64,000 nucleotides of DNA from Burkholderia sp. SRS-46 (GCF_004343775.1 NZ_PTXL01000008.1:62001-126000); one strand, 5' to 3'. Shown: positions 9,927-20,252, counted from the stretch's first letter. Numbers and translations are program-made. Notes: a model not told the origin generated them from the letters alone.

Positions 9927-10640
9927 TCAGGTGCCGCGCTGCACCGCGCGCGGCGTCACGATGCGGCCCGCATCGAGCATCACCGTCGTCGCGCAGCGGC
10001 GCGCAAGCTCGGGATCGTGCGTGACCAGCACGAGCGTCGAGCCGTGCGTGCGGTTGAGTTCGAACATCAGGTCGATGACCGCGTGGCCGGTCGCGGCATC
10101 GAGGCTGCCGGTCGGTTCGTCGGCGAACAGGATCGACGGATGGGTGACGAACGCGCGCGCGAGCGCGACGCGCTGCTGCTCGCCGCCGGAAAGAAGCTTC
10201 GGGTAATGCGCGGTGCGCTCGCCGAGCCCGACCTGCACGAGCAGCGCACGGGCGCGGTCGGCCGCGTCGCGCGCGCCGATGCCGCCTTGCAGTTCGAGCG
10301 GCAGCATCACGTTTTCGAGCGAGGTCAGGTGCGGCATCAGCTGGAACGACTGGAACACGAATCCGACCGCGCCGTTGCGCAGCGCGGCGCGCGCGTCCTC
10401 GTCGAGTTGCTCGAGCGGCTGGCCGAGCAGGCGAACCGTGCCGCTCGTCGCGCTGTCCAACCCCGCAAGCAGACCGAGCAGCGTCGATTTGCCGGACCCC
10501 GACGCGCCGACGATCGCGAGGCTGCTGCCGGCGCGCACGGCGAGCTCGATGCCGTCGAGGATCGTCAGCTCGCCGGTCGCGTCGGCGACACGCTTGCTCA
10601 CGCCATGAACTTCGATGATCGGATCGCTAATCTTGAGCAT
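9927..10640 (-). CDS. ybbA: ABC transporter ATP-binding protein, YbbA/LolD type
   Basis: A 237-residue ABC ATPase with a full set of motifs: Walker A VGASGSGKST, Q-loop FVFQSFQLMPHLTSLENV, signature LSGGEQQRVALARAF, Walker B ILFADEPTGSLD and the H-loop VLVTHDPELARRC. It belongs to the LolD/MacB/YbbA branch. In Escherichia coli the same arrangement (ybbA divergent from tesA) exists and ybbA is followed by the permease gene ybbP. Here the next gene downstream is pgi on the opposite strand, so no permease partner is encoded beside it. The start codon overlaps the divergent tesA start by two bases. No clear Shine-Dalgarno sequence is visible. Confidence 0.9.
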   Translation of the reverse strand: MLKISDPIIEVHGVSKRVADATGELTILDGIELAVRAGSSLAIVGASGSGKSTLLGLLAGLDSATSGTVRLLGQPLEQLDEDARAALRNGAVGFVFQSFQLMPHLTSLENVMLPLELQGGIGARDAADRARALLVQVGLGERTAHYPKLLSGGEQQRVALARAFVTHPSILFADEPTGSLDAATGHAVIDLMFELNRTHGSTLVLVTHDPELARRCATTVMLDAGRIVTPRAVQRGT

Positions 10641-11307
10641 GGACACGACTATTCGCAGAAAGAGACGCGCGGCGCTCGCCGCGCTGTTGAGCGGCACGCT
10701 CGCCGCGACCGCGGCCGGCCTGGCTGGCGCCGCGACCCCGCCGGGCCAGCCCGTGATCGTCGTGCTGGGCGACAGCCTGTCGGCCGAATACGGCCTGCCG
10801 CGCGACACCGGATGGGTGTCGCTGCTGCGGCAACGACTCGCCACCGAGCGGATCGATTATAGCGTCGCGAACGCGAGCGTCAGCGGCGACACCACGAGCG
10901 GTGGACGCGCACGCCTGCCGGCGGTGCTGGAGCGGCTCAAGCCCGCGATCGTCGTCGTCGAGCTCGGCTCGAACGACGCGCTGCGCGGCGTGCCGCTCGC
11001 GACGACCGAGCGCAACCTGCGCGAGATCGTCGCCGATGCGCAGCGCGCCCGCGCGAAGGTCGTGCTGGTCGGCATGTACGTGCCGCCCAACTACGGGCCC
11101 GACTACACGCAGAAGTTCCACGGCATCTACACGAAGCTGTCGAAGGATCTGCGCGTGCCGCTCGTACCGTTCCTGCTGGCCGGCATCGAGAACAAGCCCG
11201 AGATGTTCCAGGCCGACCAGATCCATCCGACGCAACAGGCACAGGGTGCGCTGCTCGACAACGTGTGGCCATCGCTGAGGCCGCTGCTTGCCAAGCCGCG
11301 CGGCTGA
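10639..11307 (+). CDS. tesA: Periplasmic GDSL arylesterase / acyl-CoA thioesterase I
   Basis: A 222-residue SGNH hydrolase. Residues 1 to about 34 form a signal peptide (RRKRR followed by an Ala/Leu-rich hydrophobic core ending in AGAAT). Block I is VVLGDSLSAEYG with the nucleophilic Ser, block III GSNDALRG supplies the oxyanion Asn, and block V DQIHPTQQAQ has the Asp-x-x-His pair. Family members hydrolyse acyl-CoA thioesters, aryl esters and lysophospholipids in the periplasm. It is transcribed away from the ABC ATPase gene and ends at a bidirectional terminator shared with ppiD. Confidence 0.95.
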   Translation: MDTTIRRKRRAALAALLSGTLAATAAGLAGAATPPGQPVIVVLGDSLSAEYGLPRDTGWVSLLRQRLATERIDYSVANASVSGDTTSGGRARLPAVLERLKPAIVVVELGSNDALRGVPLATTERNLREIVADAQRARAKVVLVGMYVPPNYGPDYTQKFHGIYTKLSKDLRVPLVPFLLAGIENKPEMFQADQIHPTQQAQGALLDNVWPSLRPLLAKPRG

Positions 11308-11335
11308 GCGCAGGCCGGACGCGCGCCCGGCCAAC

Positions 11336-11365
11336 AAAAAGCCCCGCTCGATGGCGGGGCTTTTT
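11336..11365. terminator. Bidirectional Rho-independent terminator between tesA and ppiD
   Basis: A 7-bp stem (11341-11347 with 11354-11360) has a 6-base loop, five A before it and five T after it. It lies between two convergent genes and can serve both. Confidence 0.92.
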
Positions 11366-11384
11366 GCTGTCGACGAGGCGGAGA

Positions 11385-13319
11385 TCAGTTTCCGCCGTCC
11401 TGCGGCGTGCTGGCCGTCGAACCGTACAGCTTCACCTTCGAACGGTCGCGCAGCGCGGCGAGATACGCTTCGCCTTCGCTCTGCGCATCGACCTGCGCCA
11501 TCTGCTGCTGCGCGGCCGCGAGCTGTTGCGGGTCGACCGCGGTGCCCGGGGTCACCGAGTTCACGCGATAGATCGCGTAGCCGTCCGCGCCGAGATCGAC
11601 GCCGACATAGGCCGGCAGCGTCTTCGCATCGACCTTGTAGACCGCGCTCAGCGCGGCCGACGGCAGGCCCTGCGACTGCGTGCGCGAGATCGTCTGGGCC
11701 GCCGCGAAGCCCGCGGTCGCCTTCGACTTCTGCAGCTCCGCGAGCTTCGCCGCGCCGTCCTTCTTCGCGAGCTCGCCCGCCTGCTCGGCGACCACCTTCT
11801 GGCGCACCGCGCCCTTGATCGCGTCGAGCGCGGGCACGGTGGCCGGCTTGTAGTCGGTCACGCGCGCCGAGATCAGCGTGTTGTTGCCGATATCGATCGC
11901 CTGCGTGTTGTTCTGGCTCTTCACCGCATCGCTGGCAAACACCGCGGCCAGGAACTTCGCATTGTTCAGCGGGCTGGCCGGCGGCAGCGCGGGGTTCGGC
12001 GTCGGCGTGACGGTGGCCGTCTGGATCGTCAGCTTGTACTTGTCCGCGGCCGGCTGCAGGCTCTTCGCCTTTTCGTAGACGGTCGACGTGAAGCCTTCCG
12101 CGTTCTCCGTGAATGCCTTCGACGCATATTGCTGCTTCAGGTCCACGGCGATCGCATCCTTCACTTCCGCGAACGGCTTGATCGCCGCCGGCTTCACTTC
12201 GGTCGCCTTCAGGATGTGGAGGCCGAGATCCGATTGCACGATACCGCTCACGTCGCCCTGCTTCAGCGCGAACGCGGCATCGTCGAATGCCTTGCCGCCC
12301 GCGGTCGAGCCGCGCGTGATGAAGCCGAGGTCGCCGCCCTTCGCCGCCGACGGCGCGTCCTGCGAGTTCTTCTGCGCGATCTGCGCGAACTGGTCCGGAT
12401 GCGCCTTCACGTCGGCGAGCAGCTGCTCGGCCTTCGCCTTCGCGGCCGCCTTGTCCGCGGCGCTCGCGTCGCCGGCCGCCGCGATGAAGATGTGGCTCAC
12501 GCGCACCTGTGCCTCGGTGCGGAAGTGCGTCGGGTTGTCGTCGTAGTACTTCTTGATGTCCGCGTCGGTCGGCTGCGCGCTGGCCGCGGCAGCGGCCGGC
12601 GAATAGACGAGATACTGGATCGTCGCCGTCTCGGGCGTCGCGAAGCTTTGCTTGTGCGCGTCGTAGTACGCGGCGAGCTGCGCGTCGGTCGGCTGCACCT
12701 TCGATGCGTAGTCGCTCGTCTTCAGCACGAGCGCCTGCACTTCGCGCTGCTGCGCGGCGAGTTCGGAGAGGCGCTGCGCGAGGCTCTTCGGCGTGAACGC
12801 GCTCGACACGATGCTGGCCGGGATCTGCTGCAGCGACAGGCTGTAGCGCACGCGCTCCTGATACTGCTCGGGCGTCATGCCCTGGAACGACAGCAACTGC
12901 GCATAACGCTCGACGTCGATCGAACCGTCCGGCTTCTTCAGCGACGCGATCATCGGGTCGCTCAGCAGTGCTTCGCGCACCGCGTTGTCGGATGCGGTCA
13001 GGTGCAGGCGCTGCGTCTCGTCGGCGAGCACGCGCTGCTGGATCAGGCCGTCGAGCACTTCCTTGCGGTGTTCGGGCGTATCGAACGCCTTCACGTCGAA
13101 CTGCGCGCCGAGTGCCTGGCGCGCGCGGTCGATCTGCTGACGGAACGCGCCGTCGAATTCGACCCGCGTGATCTTGTGCCCGTTGATCGCCGCGACGTTC
13201 GCGCTTTCATCGAAGAAGCCGCGGAAACCTTGGATCCCGACGAAACCCAGCCCCGGCAAGACGATCAGGAGCAGGAGCGCCATCATCAGGCGCTGGTGAT
13301 TACGGAAGAAATCGAGCAT
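11385..13319 (-). CDS. ppiD: Peptidyl-prolyl isomerase PpiD (SurA N-terminal and parvulin domains)
   Basis: A 644-residue inner-membrane-anchored periplasmic chaperone. Residues 1-34 are a short cytoplasmic end plus one membrane helix (MALLLLIVLPGLGFVGI). A SurA-like chaperone region follows, then one parvulin domain (VSHIFIAAAGDASAADK ... SAAKGGDLGFITRG ... VQSDLGLHILKATEV), then a long C-terminal chaperone-like segment. The PpiD family helps outer-membrane and secreted proteins fold after Sec export. The start MLDFFRNHQRLMM matches the family; the frame extends 129 bases further upstream with no family resemblance. It lies downstream of the tRNA-Val/tRNA-Asp pair but is separated from it by a terminator. 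Confidence 0.95.
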   Translation of the reverse strand: MLDFFRNHQRLMMALLLLIVLPGLGFVGIQGFRGFFDESANVAAINGHKITRVEFDGAFRQQIDRARQALGAQFDVKAFDTPEHRKEVLDGLIQQRVLADETQRLHLTASDNAVREALLSDPMIASLKKPDGSIDVERYAQLLSFQGMTPEQYQERVRYSLSLQQIPASIVSSAFTPKSLAQRLSELAAQQREVQALVLKTSDYASKVQPTDAQLAAYYDAHKQSFATPETATIQYLVYSPAAAAASAQPTDADIKKYYDDNPTHFRTEAQVRVSHIFIAAAGDASAADKAAAKAKAEQLLADVKAHPDQFAQIAQKNSQDAPSAAKGGDLGFITRGSTAGGKAFDDAAFALKQGDVSGIVQSDLGLHILKATEVKPAAIKPFAEVKDAIAVDLKQQYASKAFTENAEGFTSTVYEKAKSLQPAADKYKLTIQTATVTPTPNPALPPASPLNNAKFLAAVFASDAVKSQNNTQAIDIGNNTLISARVTDYKPATVPALDAIKGAVRQKVVAEQAGELAKKDGAAKLAELQKSKATAGFAAAQTISRTQSQGLPSAALSAVYKVDAKTLPAYVGVDLGADGYAIYRVNSVTPGTAVDPQQLAAAQQQMAQVDAQSEGEAYLAALRDRSKVKLYGSTASTPQDGGN

Positions 13320-13420
13320 GCGTGACGGGGAAAATTGGACAAAACGTCCGATATTACAACAGCGGACGGGAAAAAAGCGAAACTGACGCCGAGCTGGCGT
13401 GGTCGACCGGGGTCGACAAA

Positions 13421-13450
13421 AACAAAAATGCCCGCACAAGGCGGGCATTT
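13421..13450 (-). terminator. Terminator of the tRNA-Val/tRNA-Asp transcript
   Basis: A 10-bp stem (13426-13435 with 13441-13450) is followed on the minus strand by a T-rich run. It lies 8 bases past the encoded CCA of tRNA-Asp, between that tRNA and ppiD. Confidence 0.85.
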
Positions 13451-13457
13451 AATGTTT

Positions 13458-13534
13458 TGGCGGAGCGGACGGGACTCGAACCCGCGACCCCCGGCGTGAC
13501 AGGCCGGTATTCTAACCGACTGAACTACCGCTCC
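13458..13534 (-). tRNA. tRNA-Asp (anticodon GUC)
   Basis: A 77-nt cloverleaf including an encoded CCA end. The acceptor stem is GGAGCGG/CCGCTCC, the anticodon loop is CTGTCAC with anticodon GTC, and the T arm has GGTTCGAGTCC. It is the second gene of a two-tRNA unit. Confidence 0.97.
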
Positions 13535-13557
13535 TTGGTCTTGCTGAATCTCGAAAC

Positions 13558-13633
13558 TGGTGGGTGCTGAGAGGCTCGAACTCCCGACCTACGCCTTGTA
13601 AGGGCGCCGCTCTACCAACTGAGCTAAGCACCC
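13558..13633 (-). tRNA. tRNA-Val (anticodon UAC)
   Basis: A 76-nt cloverleaf with an encoded CCA end. The acceptor stem is GGGTGCT/AGCACCC, the anticodon loop is CTTACAA with anticodon TAC, and the T arm has AGTTCGAGCCT. It is transcribed first, 23 bases upstream of tRNA-Asp, and both share the terminator at 13421-13450. Confidence 0.97.
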
Positions 13634-13690
13634 GCTCCGGATTCATTCTGGCTGCGATCTGCGTTTCGGCATCAACAACCAGCGAGCCCG

Positions 13691-13963
13691 CTACTTTAAA
13701 CCATCCTTCAACACTTTACCAGCCCTGAAACGCGGAATTTTTGCAGCACCGATCTCGATCGGTGCGCCGGTGCGCGGATCGCGCCCCTGCCGCGCGCTGC
13801 GCTGTGCCACCACGAACGTGCCGAAGCCCGCGATCGTCACGCTGCCGTCCGCCTTGAGCGTCTGCGTCACCGCGTCGATCACGGCCTCCAGCGCGCGCGA
13901 CGCAGACAGCTTCGACAGATCCGCCTGCCGCGCGATGTGCTCGATCAGTTCCGTCTTGTTCAT
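13691..13963 (-). CDS. hupB: DNA-binding protein HU-beta
   Basis: A 90-residue nucleoid protein. Features visible are the N-terminal helix pair (MNKTELIEHIARQADLS), the IAGFGTFVV strand, and the DNA-binding beta arm with RQGRDPRTG ahead of a C-terminal RAGKVLKDGLK. HU dimers bend DNA without sequence specificity. A strong Shine-Dalgarno (AGGAGG) sits 9 bases before the ATG at 13963, which decides the start against an open extension upstream. It follows lon, as in many proteobacteria, but a terminator at 14013-14040 separates the two. Confidence 0.97.
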   Translation of the reverse strand: MNKTELIEHIARQADLSKLSASRALEAVIDAVTQTLKADGSVTIAGFGTFVVAQRSARQGRDPRTGAPIEIGAAKIPRFRAGKVLKDGLK

Positions 13964-14012
13964 TCCCCCGCCTCCTGTCGCGCGCCCACGCCGCGCGTCG
14001 CCGCGAGCGCAT

Positions 14013-14040
14013 AAAAAAACCCGCGGACGCGCCGCGGGTT
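14013..14040 (-). terminator. Rho-independent terminator of lon
   Basis: A 9-bp stem (14018-14026 with 14032-14040) is followed on the minus strand by seven T (A run 14013-14019 on the plus strand). It begins 25 bases after the lon stop codon. Confidence 0.92.
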
Positions 14041-14064
14041 TCGTGAACAACCGTCACATGAGAC

Positions 14065-16488
14065 TCAGTGCTTGACGACTTCCGTCGAGCCGGCATCCTT
14101 CGCCGTTTCCGCGACGGGAGCCGCGGCCTTCGCCTCTTCTTCCGGCGGCAGCGGCGTCGGCGCCCGTTCGAGCGCGAGCTCGAGCACCTTGTCGATCCAG
14201 CGGACCGGCACGATCTCGATCGCGTTCTTCACGTTGTCCGGAATCTCCGCGAGATCCTTCACGTTCTCTTCCGGAATCAGCACGAGCTTGATGCCGCCGC
14301 GATGCGCCGCGAGCAACTTCTCCTTCAGGCCGCCGATCGGCAGGACTTCGCCACGCAACGTGATTTCGCCCGTCATCGCGACATCGGCGCGCACGGGAAT
14401 GCCCGTCAGCACCGACACCAGCGCGGTCGTCATCGCGCCGCCGGCGGACGGACCGTCCTTCGGCGTCGCGCCTTCCGGCACGTGGATGTGGATGTCCTGC
14501 TTCTCGAACGCTTCGTCCTTGATGCCCAGACGCCGCGAACGCGAACGCACGACCGAACGCGCCGCCTCGACCGACTCCTTCATCACGTCGCCGAGCGAAC
14601 CGGTGCGGATCACGTTGCCCTTGCCCGGCATCACCGCGGCTTCGATCGTCAGCAGATCGCCGCCGACTTCCGTCCACGCGAGGCCCGTCACCTGGCCAAC
14701 CTGGTTTTCCTTCGCCGCGAGGCCGAAGTCGTACTTGCGCACGCCGAGGAACGTGTCGAGGTTCTCGCCGTCGACCTTGATCGCGCCCGATGCCTTCTTC
14801 AGCAGCAGCATCTTCACGACCTTGCGGCAGATCTTCGAGATTTCGCGCTCGAGCGACCGCACACCCGCTTCCCGCGTGTAGTAGCGGATGATGTCGCGGA
14901 TCGCCTGCTCGGTGACCTCGACCTCACCCTCCTTCAGGCCGTTGTTCTTCTTCTGCTTCGGCAGCAGGTAGCGCTGCGCGATGCTGACCTTCTCGTCTTC
15001 GGTGTAGCCCGACAGACGGATCACTTCCATCCGGTCGAGCAGCGGCGGCGGGATGTTCAGCGAGTTCGACGTCGCGACGAACATCACGTCCGACAGGTCG
15101 AAGTCGACCTCGATGTAGTGGTCGGCGAACGTGTGGTTCTGTTCCGGATCGAGCACTTCGAGCAGCGCCGACGACGGATCGCCGCGGAAATCCATGCCCA
15201 TCTTGTCGACTTCGTCGAGCAGGAACAGCGGATTGCGCACGCCGACCTTCGTCAGGCTCTGCAGGATCTTGCCCGGCATCGACCCGATGTACGTGCGACG
15301 GTGGCCGCGGATCTCGGCTTCGTCACGCACGCCGCCGAGCGCCATGCGGACGAACTTGCGGTTCGTCGCACGGGCGATCGACTGGCCGAGCGAGGTCTTG
15401 CCGACGCCCGGAGGCCCGACGAGGCACAGGATCGGCGCCTTCACCTTGTCGACGCGCTGTTGCACCGCGAGATACTCGAGGATGCGTTCCTTCACCTTCT
15501 CGAGGCCGAAGTGATCCTCGTCGAGCACCTGCTCGGCGTTCGACAGGTCGTTGTTGACCTTGCTCTTCTTGCGCCACGGCAGGCCGATCAGCGTGTCGAT
15601 GTAGTTGCGCACGACGGTGGCTTCCGCCGACATCGGCGACATCAGCTTCAGCTTCTTCAGCTCGGCGTCGGCCTTCTTCTTCGCTTCCTTCGGCATGCGC
15701 GCGGCGTTGATGCGCTTCTCGAGTTCCTCGAGATCGGCGCCCTCTTCGCCCTCGCCCAGTTCCTTCTGGATCGCCTTGACCTGTTCGTTCAGGTAGTACT
15801 CGCGCTGGCTCTTTTCCATCTGGCGCTTGACGCGCCCGCGGATGCGCTTTTCGACCTGCAGGATGTCGATCTCGGCTTCGAGTTGCGCGAGCAGGTGCTC
15901 GAGGCGCTCGACGACCGGGAACATCTCGAGGATGTGCTGCTTCTGGTCGAGCTTCAGCGGCAGGTGCGCGGCGATGGTGTCCGCGAGCCGGCCGGCTTCA
16001 TCGATGCCCGACAGCGACGTGAGGATCTCCGGCGGGATCTTCTTGTTCAGCTTCACGTACTGGTCGAACTGCGACACGATCGCGCGGCGCAGCGCTTCCG
16101 TTTCCGCGCTGTCCGCGTGATCCGGTTCGAGCGGCAGGACTTCGCACGAGAACTGCGTCTCCTGCTCTTCGATCGACAACGCCTTCGCGCGCTGCAGGCC
16201 TTCGACCAGCACCTTCACGGTGCCGTCCGGCAGCTTCAGCATCTGAAGGATGTTCGCGACGCAACCGACCTCGTACATGTCCTTTTCGGTCGGCTCGTCC
16301 TTGGCCGCGGTTTTCTGGGCGACCAGCATGATGTGCTTGCCGCCTTCCATCGCTGCTTCGAGGGCCTTGATCGATTTCGGCCGGCCCACGAAGAGCGGAA
16401 TCACCATGTGCGGGAAAACGACGACGTCCCGCAGCGGCAGCAGCGGGAGCGTGATGCGTTCCGGCGGGAGAAGTTGGGTGCCTGACAT
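14065..16488 (-). CDS. lon: ATP-dependent serine protease Lon
   Basis: An 807-residue Lon A-type protease that degrades misfolded and selected regulatory proteins in the cytoplasm. The N-terminal substrate-binding LON domain runs from 1 to about 205. A coiled linker and the AAA+ domain follow (Walker A GPPGVGKT at 358-365, Walker B LFLLDEVDK at 421-429). The proteolytic domain has catalytic S681 in PKDGPSAGG and K724 in GGLKEKLLAAHR, the same 43-residue spacing as in E. coli Lon. The last 30 residues are an Ala/Glu/Pro-rich tail. It lies between clpX and hupB. A CTTGAA hexamer on the minus strand 66-71 bases upstream (16554-16559) resembles a heat-shock -35, but I see no convincing -10 partner. 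Confidence 0.98.
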   Translation of the reverse strand: MSGTQLLPPERITLPLLPLRDVVVFPHMVIPLFVGRPKSIKALEAAMEGGKHIMLVAQKTAAKDEPTEKDMYEVGCVANILQMLKLPDGTVKVLVEGLQRAKALSIEEQETQFSCEVLPLEPDHADSAETEALRRAIVSQFDQYVKLNKKIPPEILTSLSGIDEAGRLADTIAAHLPLKLDQKQHILEMFPVVERLEHLLAQLEAEIDILQVEKRIRGRVKRQMEKSQREYYLNEQVKAIQKELGEGEEGADLEELEKRINAARMPKEAKKKADAELKKLKLMSPMSAEATVVRNYIDTLIGLPWRKKSKVNNDLSNAEQVLDEDHFGLEKVKERILEYLAVQQRVDKVKAPILCLVGPPGVGKTSLGQSIARATNRKFVRMALGGVRDEAEIRGHRRTYIGSMPGKILQSLTKVGVRNPLFLLDEVDKMGMDFRGDPSSALLEVLDPEQNHTFADHYIEVDFDLSDVMFVATSNSLNIPPPLLDRMEVIRLSGYTEDEKVSIAQRYLLPKQKKNNGLKEGEVEVTEQAIRDIIRYYTREAGVRSLEREISKICRKVVKMLLLKKASGAIKVDGENLDTFLGVRKYDFGLAAKENQVGQVTGLAWTEVGGDLLTIEAAVMPGKGNVIRTGSLGDVMKESVEAARSVVRSRSRRLGIKDEAFEKQDIHIHVPEGATPKDGPSAGGAMTTALVSVLTGIPVRADVAMTGEITLRGEVLPIGGLKEKLLAAHRGGIKLVLIPEENVKDLAEIPDNVKNAIEIVPVRWIDKVLELALERAPTPLPPEEEAKAAAPVAETAKDAGSTEVVKH

Positions 16489-16624
16489 TTCATTTCCCCA
16501 TGAGTGGAATCAATTGTTCGGTAATTGAGGCCGGCACTTCGGATTGCAAGGCCTTCAAGCGTGGGAAATATTCGGTAAGAAAGTAACCGCCGCGTGTCGA
16601 GTCAGATTACCCACAAGATAAACG

Positions 16625-16661
16625 AAAAAAAGCCGTTCACGCTTTGATGAACGGCTTTTTT
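16625..16661 (-). terminator. Rho-independent terminator of clpX
   Basis: A 9-bp stem (16631-16639 with 16648-16656) has an A run before it and a T run after it. It starts about 23 bases past the clpX stop and separates clpX from lon, so lon needs its own promoter in the remaining gap of about 135 bases. Confidence 0.93.
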
Positions 16662-16683
16662 CGTCAGTACATCATCAAGCCGG

Positions 16684-17955
<1,272 letters not shown>

Positions 17956-18111
17956 GAATGTATGAGCCTCCGGACAGGTAAATGACATGATACGCCGATG
18001 CTCCGGGCGCCACGACCTAGGGCGCGACCGGAGTCGGCTGGATGCGCTTGCCGCAGATGCTCAGGGCGTATCGGGACGTGCCGGCCCTAATGGGGCGGCA
18101 CCCCACTTAGT

Positions 18112-18765
18112 TCACGGACGCTTCAGCAGCACCTGATCGATCAGCCCGTACGCCTTCGCGTCTTCGCTCGACATGAAGTTATCACGGTCGGTGTCGCGCG
18201 CGATGCGCTCGACGTCCTGGCCCGTGTGCTGCGCGAGCAGCTGGTTGAGCCTTTCCTTCAGGTAGAGGATTTCGCGTGCCTGGATCTCGATGTCCGACGC
18301 CTGGCCGCGCGCGCCGCCGAGCGGCTGGTGAATCATCACGCGCGAGTTCGGCAGCGCGAAGCGCTTGCCCTTCGCGCCCGACGCGAGCAGGAACGCGCCC
18401 ATGCTGGCCGCGAGCCCCATGCACAGCGTCGACACGTCCGGCTTGATGAACTGCATCGTGTCGTAGATCGCCATGCCGGCCGATACCGAACCGCCCGGGC
18501 TGTTGATGTACAGGCTGATGTCCTTGTCCGGATTCTCGCTTTCGAGGAACAGCAGCTGCGCCACCACGAGGTTGGCGGTCTGGTCGTTCACTTCGCCGAC
18601 CATGAACACGAGGCGCTCCTTCAGGAGACGCGAATAGATGTCGTACGAACGCTCGCCGCGGCCGCTCGTTTCGACGACGATCGGAACCAGCCCCAGCGCC
18701 TGGGCCTCGAGGCCCTGCGGCGCGTTCGAAGCAAGCATGTCAAGCAATTCAGCGCGAGTGATCAT
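18112..18765 (-). CDS. clpP: ATP-dependent Clp protease proteolytic subunit ClpP
   Basis: A 217-residue serine peptidase forming tetradecameric chambers. The catalytic triad is visible as S121 (GLAASMGAF), H146 (MIHQP) and D195 (RDTDRDN), with the same spacings (25 and 49) as E. coli ClpP. The N-terminal 20 or so residues are probably a self-cleaved propeptide. It is placed between tig and clpX; tig is 140 bases upstream with a terminator-like hairpin in between, so separate transcription is possible. Confidence 0.98.
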   Translation of the reverse strand: MITRAELLDMLASNAPQGLEAQALGLVPIVVETSGRGERSYDIYSRLLKERLVFMVGEVNDQTANLVVAQLLFLESENPDKDISLYINSPGGSVSAGMAIYDTMQFIKPDVSTLCMGLAASMGAFLLASGAKGKRFALPNSRVMIHQPLGGARGQASDIEIQAREILYLKERLNQLLAQHTGQDVERIARDTDRDNFMSSEDAKAYGLIDQVLLKRP

Positions 18766-18851
18766 TCAATGAACCTTGTTCGAATTGAAAATGGAACGGA
18801 GGAAAGCCGCCCGCTCAATCGCCATATTAATGGCAACCGCGCGCCTGACGT

Positions 18852-18893
18852 AAAAACGGCGTGCGGGCCGTCGCTCCGACAGCCGGCACGCCG
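18852..18893 (-). terminator. Terminator-like hairpin after tig
   Basis: An 8-bp stem (18857-18864 with 18886-18893) is followed on the minus strand by five T. It starts 12 bases after the tig stop codon and lies upstream of clpP. The loop is long (21 nt), so efficiency may be partial. Confidence 0.65.
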
Positions 18894-18905
18894 CTAGAGC
18901 AACAC

Positions 18906-20252
18906 TTACGCTTGCGCCGATGCGCTCGCGAGTGCCTCGAAGCTCACTTCCTTGTCCGTCACCTTCGCCTTGCCCAGCACGAAATCGACGACGTTGCTTT
19001 CAACGACGAACGCTTCCATCTCGGCGAGGCGCTGCTGGTTCGAATAATACCAGCGGACCACTTCCTTCGGGTCTTCGTAGCTCTTCGCGAACTCGTCGAC
19101 TTCCGCACGGATCTGTTCCGGCTTCGCTTCCAGGCCGTTCGCCTTCACCAGCTCGGCGAGCACGAGGCCCAGCTTCACGCGGCGCTCGGCCTGCTCGGCA
19201 AACATTTCCGCCGGAATCGGGGCATCCTTCGCGTTCGGCACGCCGCGCTGCGCGAGGTCCTGGCGCGCCATTTCGACGAGGCGTTGCTGGTCCTGCTCGA
19301 TCAGCGCCTTCGGCACGTCGAGTTCGGAAATCTTCAGCAGCGCATCCATCACCTGGTTCTTGACGATCGACTGCGTGCGGCGCTTCGCCTCACGCTCGAG
19401 GTTTTCCTTGATCTCGCCGCGCATCTTGGCCAGATCGCCGTCTTCGATGCCAAGCGACTTCGCGAAGTCGCCGTCGATTTCCGGCAGGTGCGGCCACTCG
19501 ATCTTCTTCATCGTGACCGTGAACTGGGCCGTCTTGCCGGCCACGTCCTTGCCGTGGTAGTCGTCCGGGAACTTCAGGTCGAACTGGCGCGCTTCGCCGG
19601 CCTTCAGGCCCAGCGCTGCCGTTTCGAATTCCGGCAGCATGCGGCCTTCGCCGAGCACGAACGGGAAATCTTCCGCGGTGCCGCCCTGGAACGCGACGTC
19701 GTCGATCTTGCCGACGAAGTCGACCGTCACGCGGTCGCCGTTCTTGGCCGCGGTGTCCGCGCCGCCGTCGCCGTGCTCGCCGGCTTCGCCGCGTGCGTGG
19801 AAGTGCACGCGCTGCTTGCGCAGGATGTCGAGCGTGCGGTCGATTTCCGCGTCGCCGATCGTCGTCGTCGAGCGCTCGACTTCAGCCGTGGCCAGATCGC
19901 CGATCGCCACTTCCGGGTAAACCTCGAACGTCGCGTCGAACGCGTATGCGTCTTCCGCCTGCTCCTGCTTCGGCTCGAAGCTCGGCTGGCCGGCCACGCG
20001 CAGGTTTTCCGCGCGGCTGATCGTGAAGAATTCCTGGCCGATCTTGTCGCTCAGGACTTCCGCCTCGACCTGACCCGCATATTGCTGCGCGACCATCTTC
20101 AGCGGCACCTTGCCCGGGCGGAAACCCGGCATGCGCACGTTCTTCGCGAGTTTCTGGATACGGGCGTCGATTTCCTTCTGCACCGTGTCTTTCGGCAGGG
20201 AAATCGTCACACGGCGTTCAAGCTTGCCGAGGTTTTCAACAACGTTAGCCAT
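18906..20252 (-). CDS. tig: Trigger factor
   Basis: A 448-residue ribosome-bound chaperone with peptidyl-prolyl isomerase activity. The ribosome-docking loop is recognised by MPGFRPGKVPLKMV (GFRxGKxP signature). The FKBP-like PPIase domain has VDFVGKIDDVAFQGG and KFPDDYHGKDVAGKTAQF. The C-terminal chaperone arm extends to the end. Oddity: a short Gly/Asp/Glu-rich insertion (GEAGEHGDGGADTAAKNGD) precedes the PPIase domain. The start MANVVENLGKLERR fits the family, and the frame extends 240 bases upstream with no family resemblance. It is the first gene of the tig-clpP-clpX-lon block. Confidence 0.98.
   Translation of the reverse strand: MANVVENLGKLERRVTISLPKDTVQKEIDARIQKLAKNVRMPGFRPGKVPLKMVAQQYAGQVEAEVLSDKIGQEFFTISRAENLRVAGQPSFEPKQEQAEDAYAFDATFEVYPEVAIGDLATAEVERSTTTIGDAEIDRTLDILRKQRVHFHARGEAGEHGDGGADTAAKNGDRVTVDFVGKIDDVAFQGGTAEDFPFVLGEGRMLPEFETAALGLKAGEARQFDLKFPDDYHGKDVAGKTAQFTVTMKKIEWPHLPEIDGDFAKSLGIEDGDLAKMRGEIKENLEREAKRRTQSIVKNQVMDALLKISELDVPKALIEQDQQRLVEMARQDLAQRGVPNAKDAPIPAEMFAEQAERRVKLGLVLAELVKANGLEAKPEQIRAEVDEFAKSYEDPKEVVRWYYSNQQRLAEMEAFVVESNVVDFVLGKAKVTDKEVSFEALASASAQA

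Noticed and set aside
16554..16559. Heat-shock (sigma-32) promoter for lon
   Set aside because: Only a CTTGAA-like -35 is visible; no CCCCAT-type -10 at the right distance, so it is not listed as a promoter.
18090..18104. Terminator just after clpP
   Set aside because: A 5-bp stem with no T run on the minus strand. It may be a weak hairpin but is not supported as a terminator.
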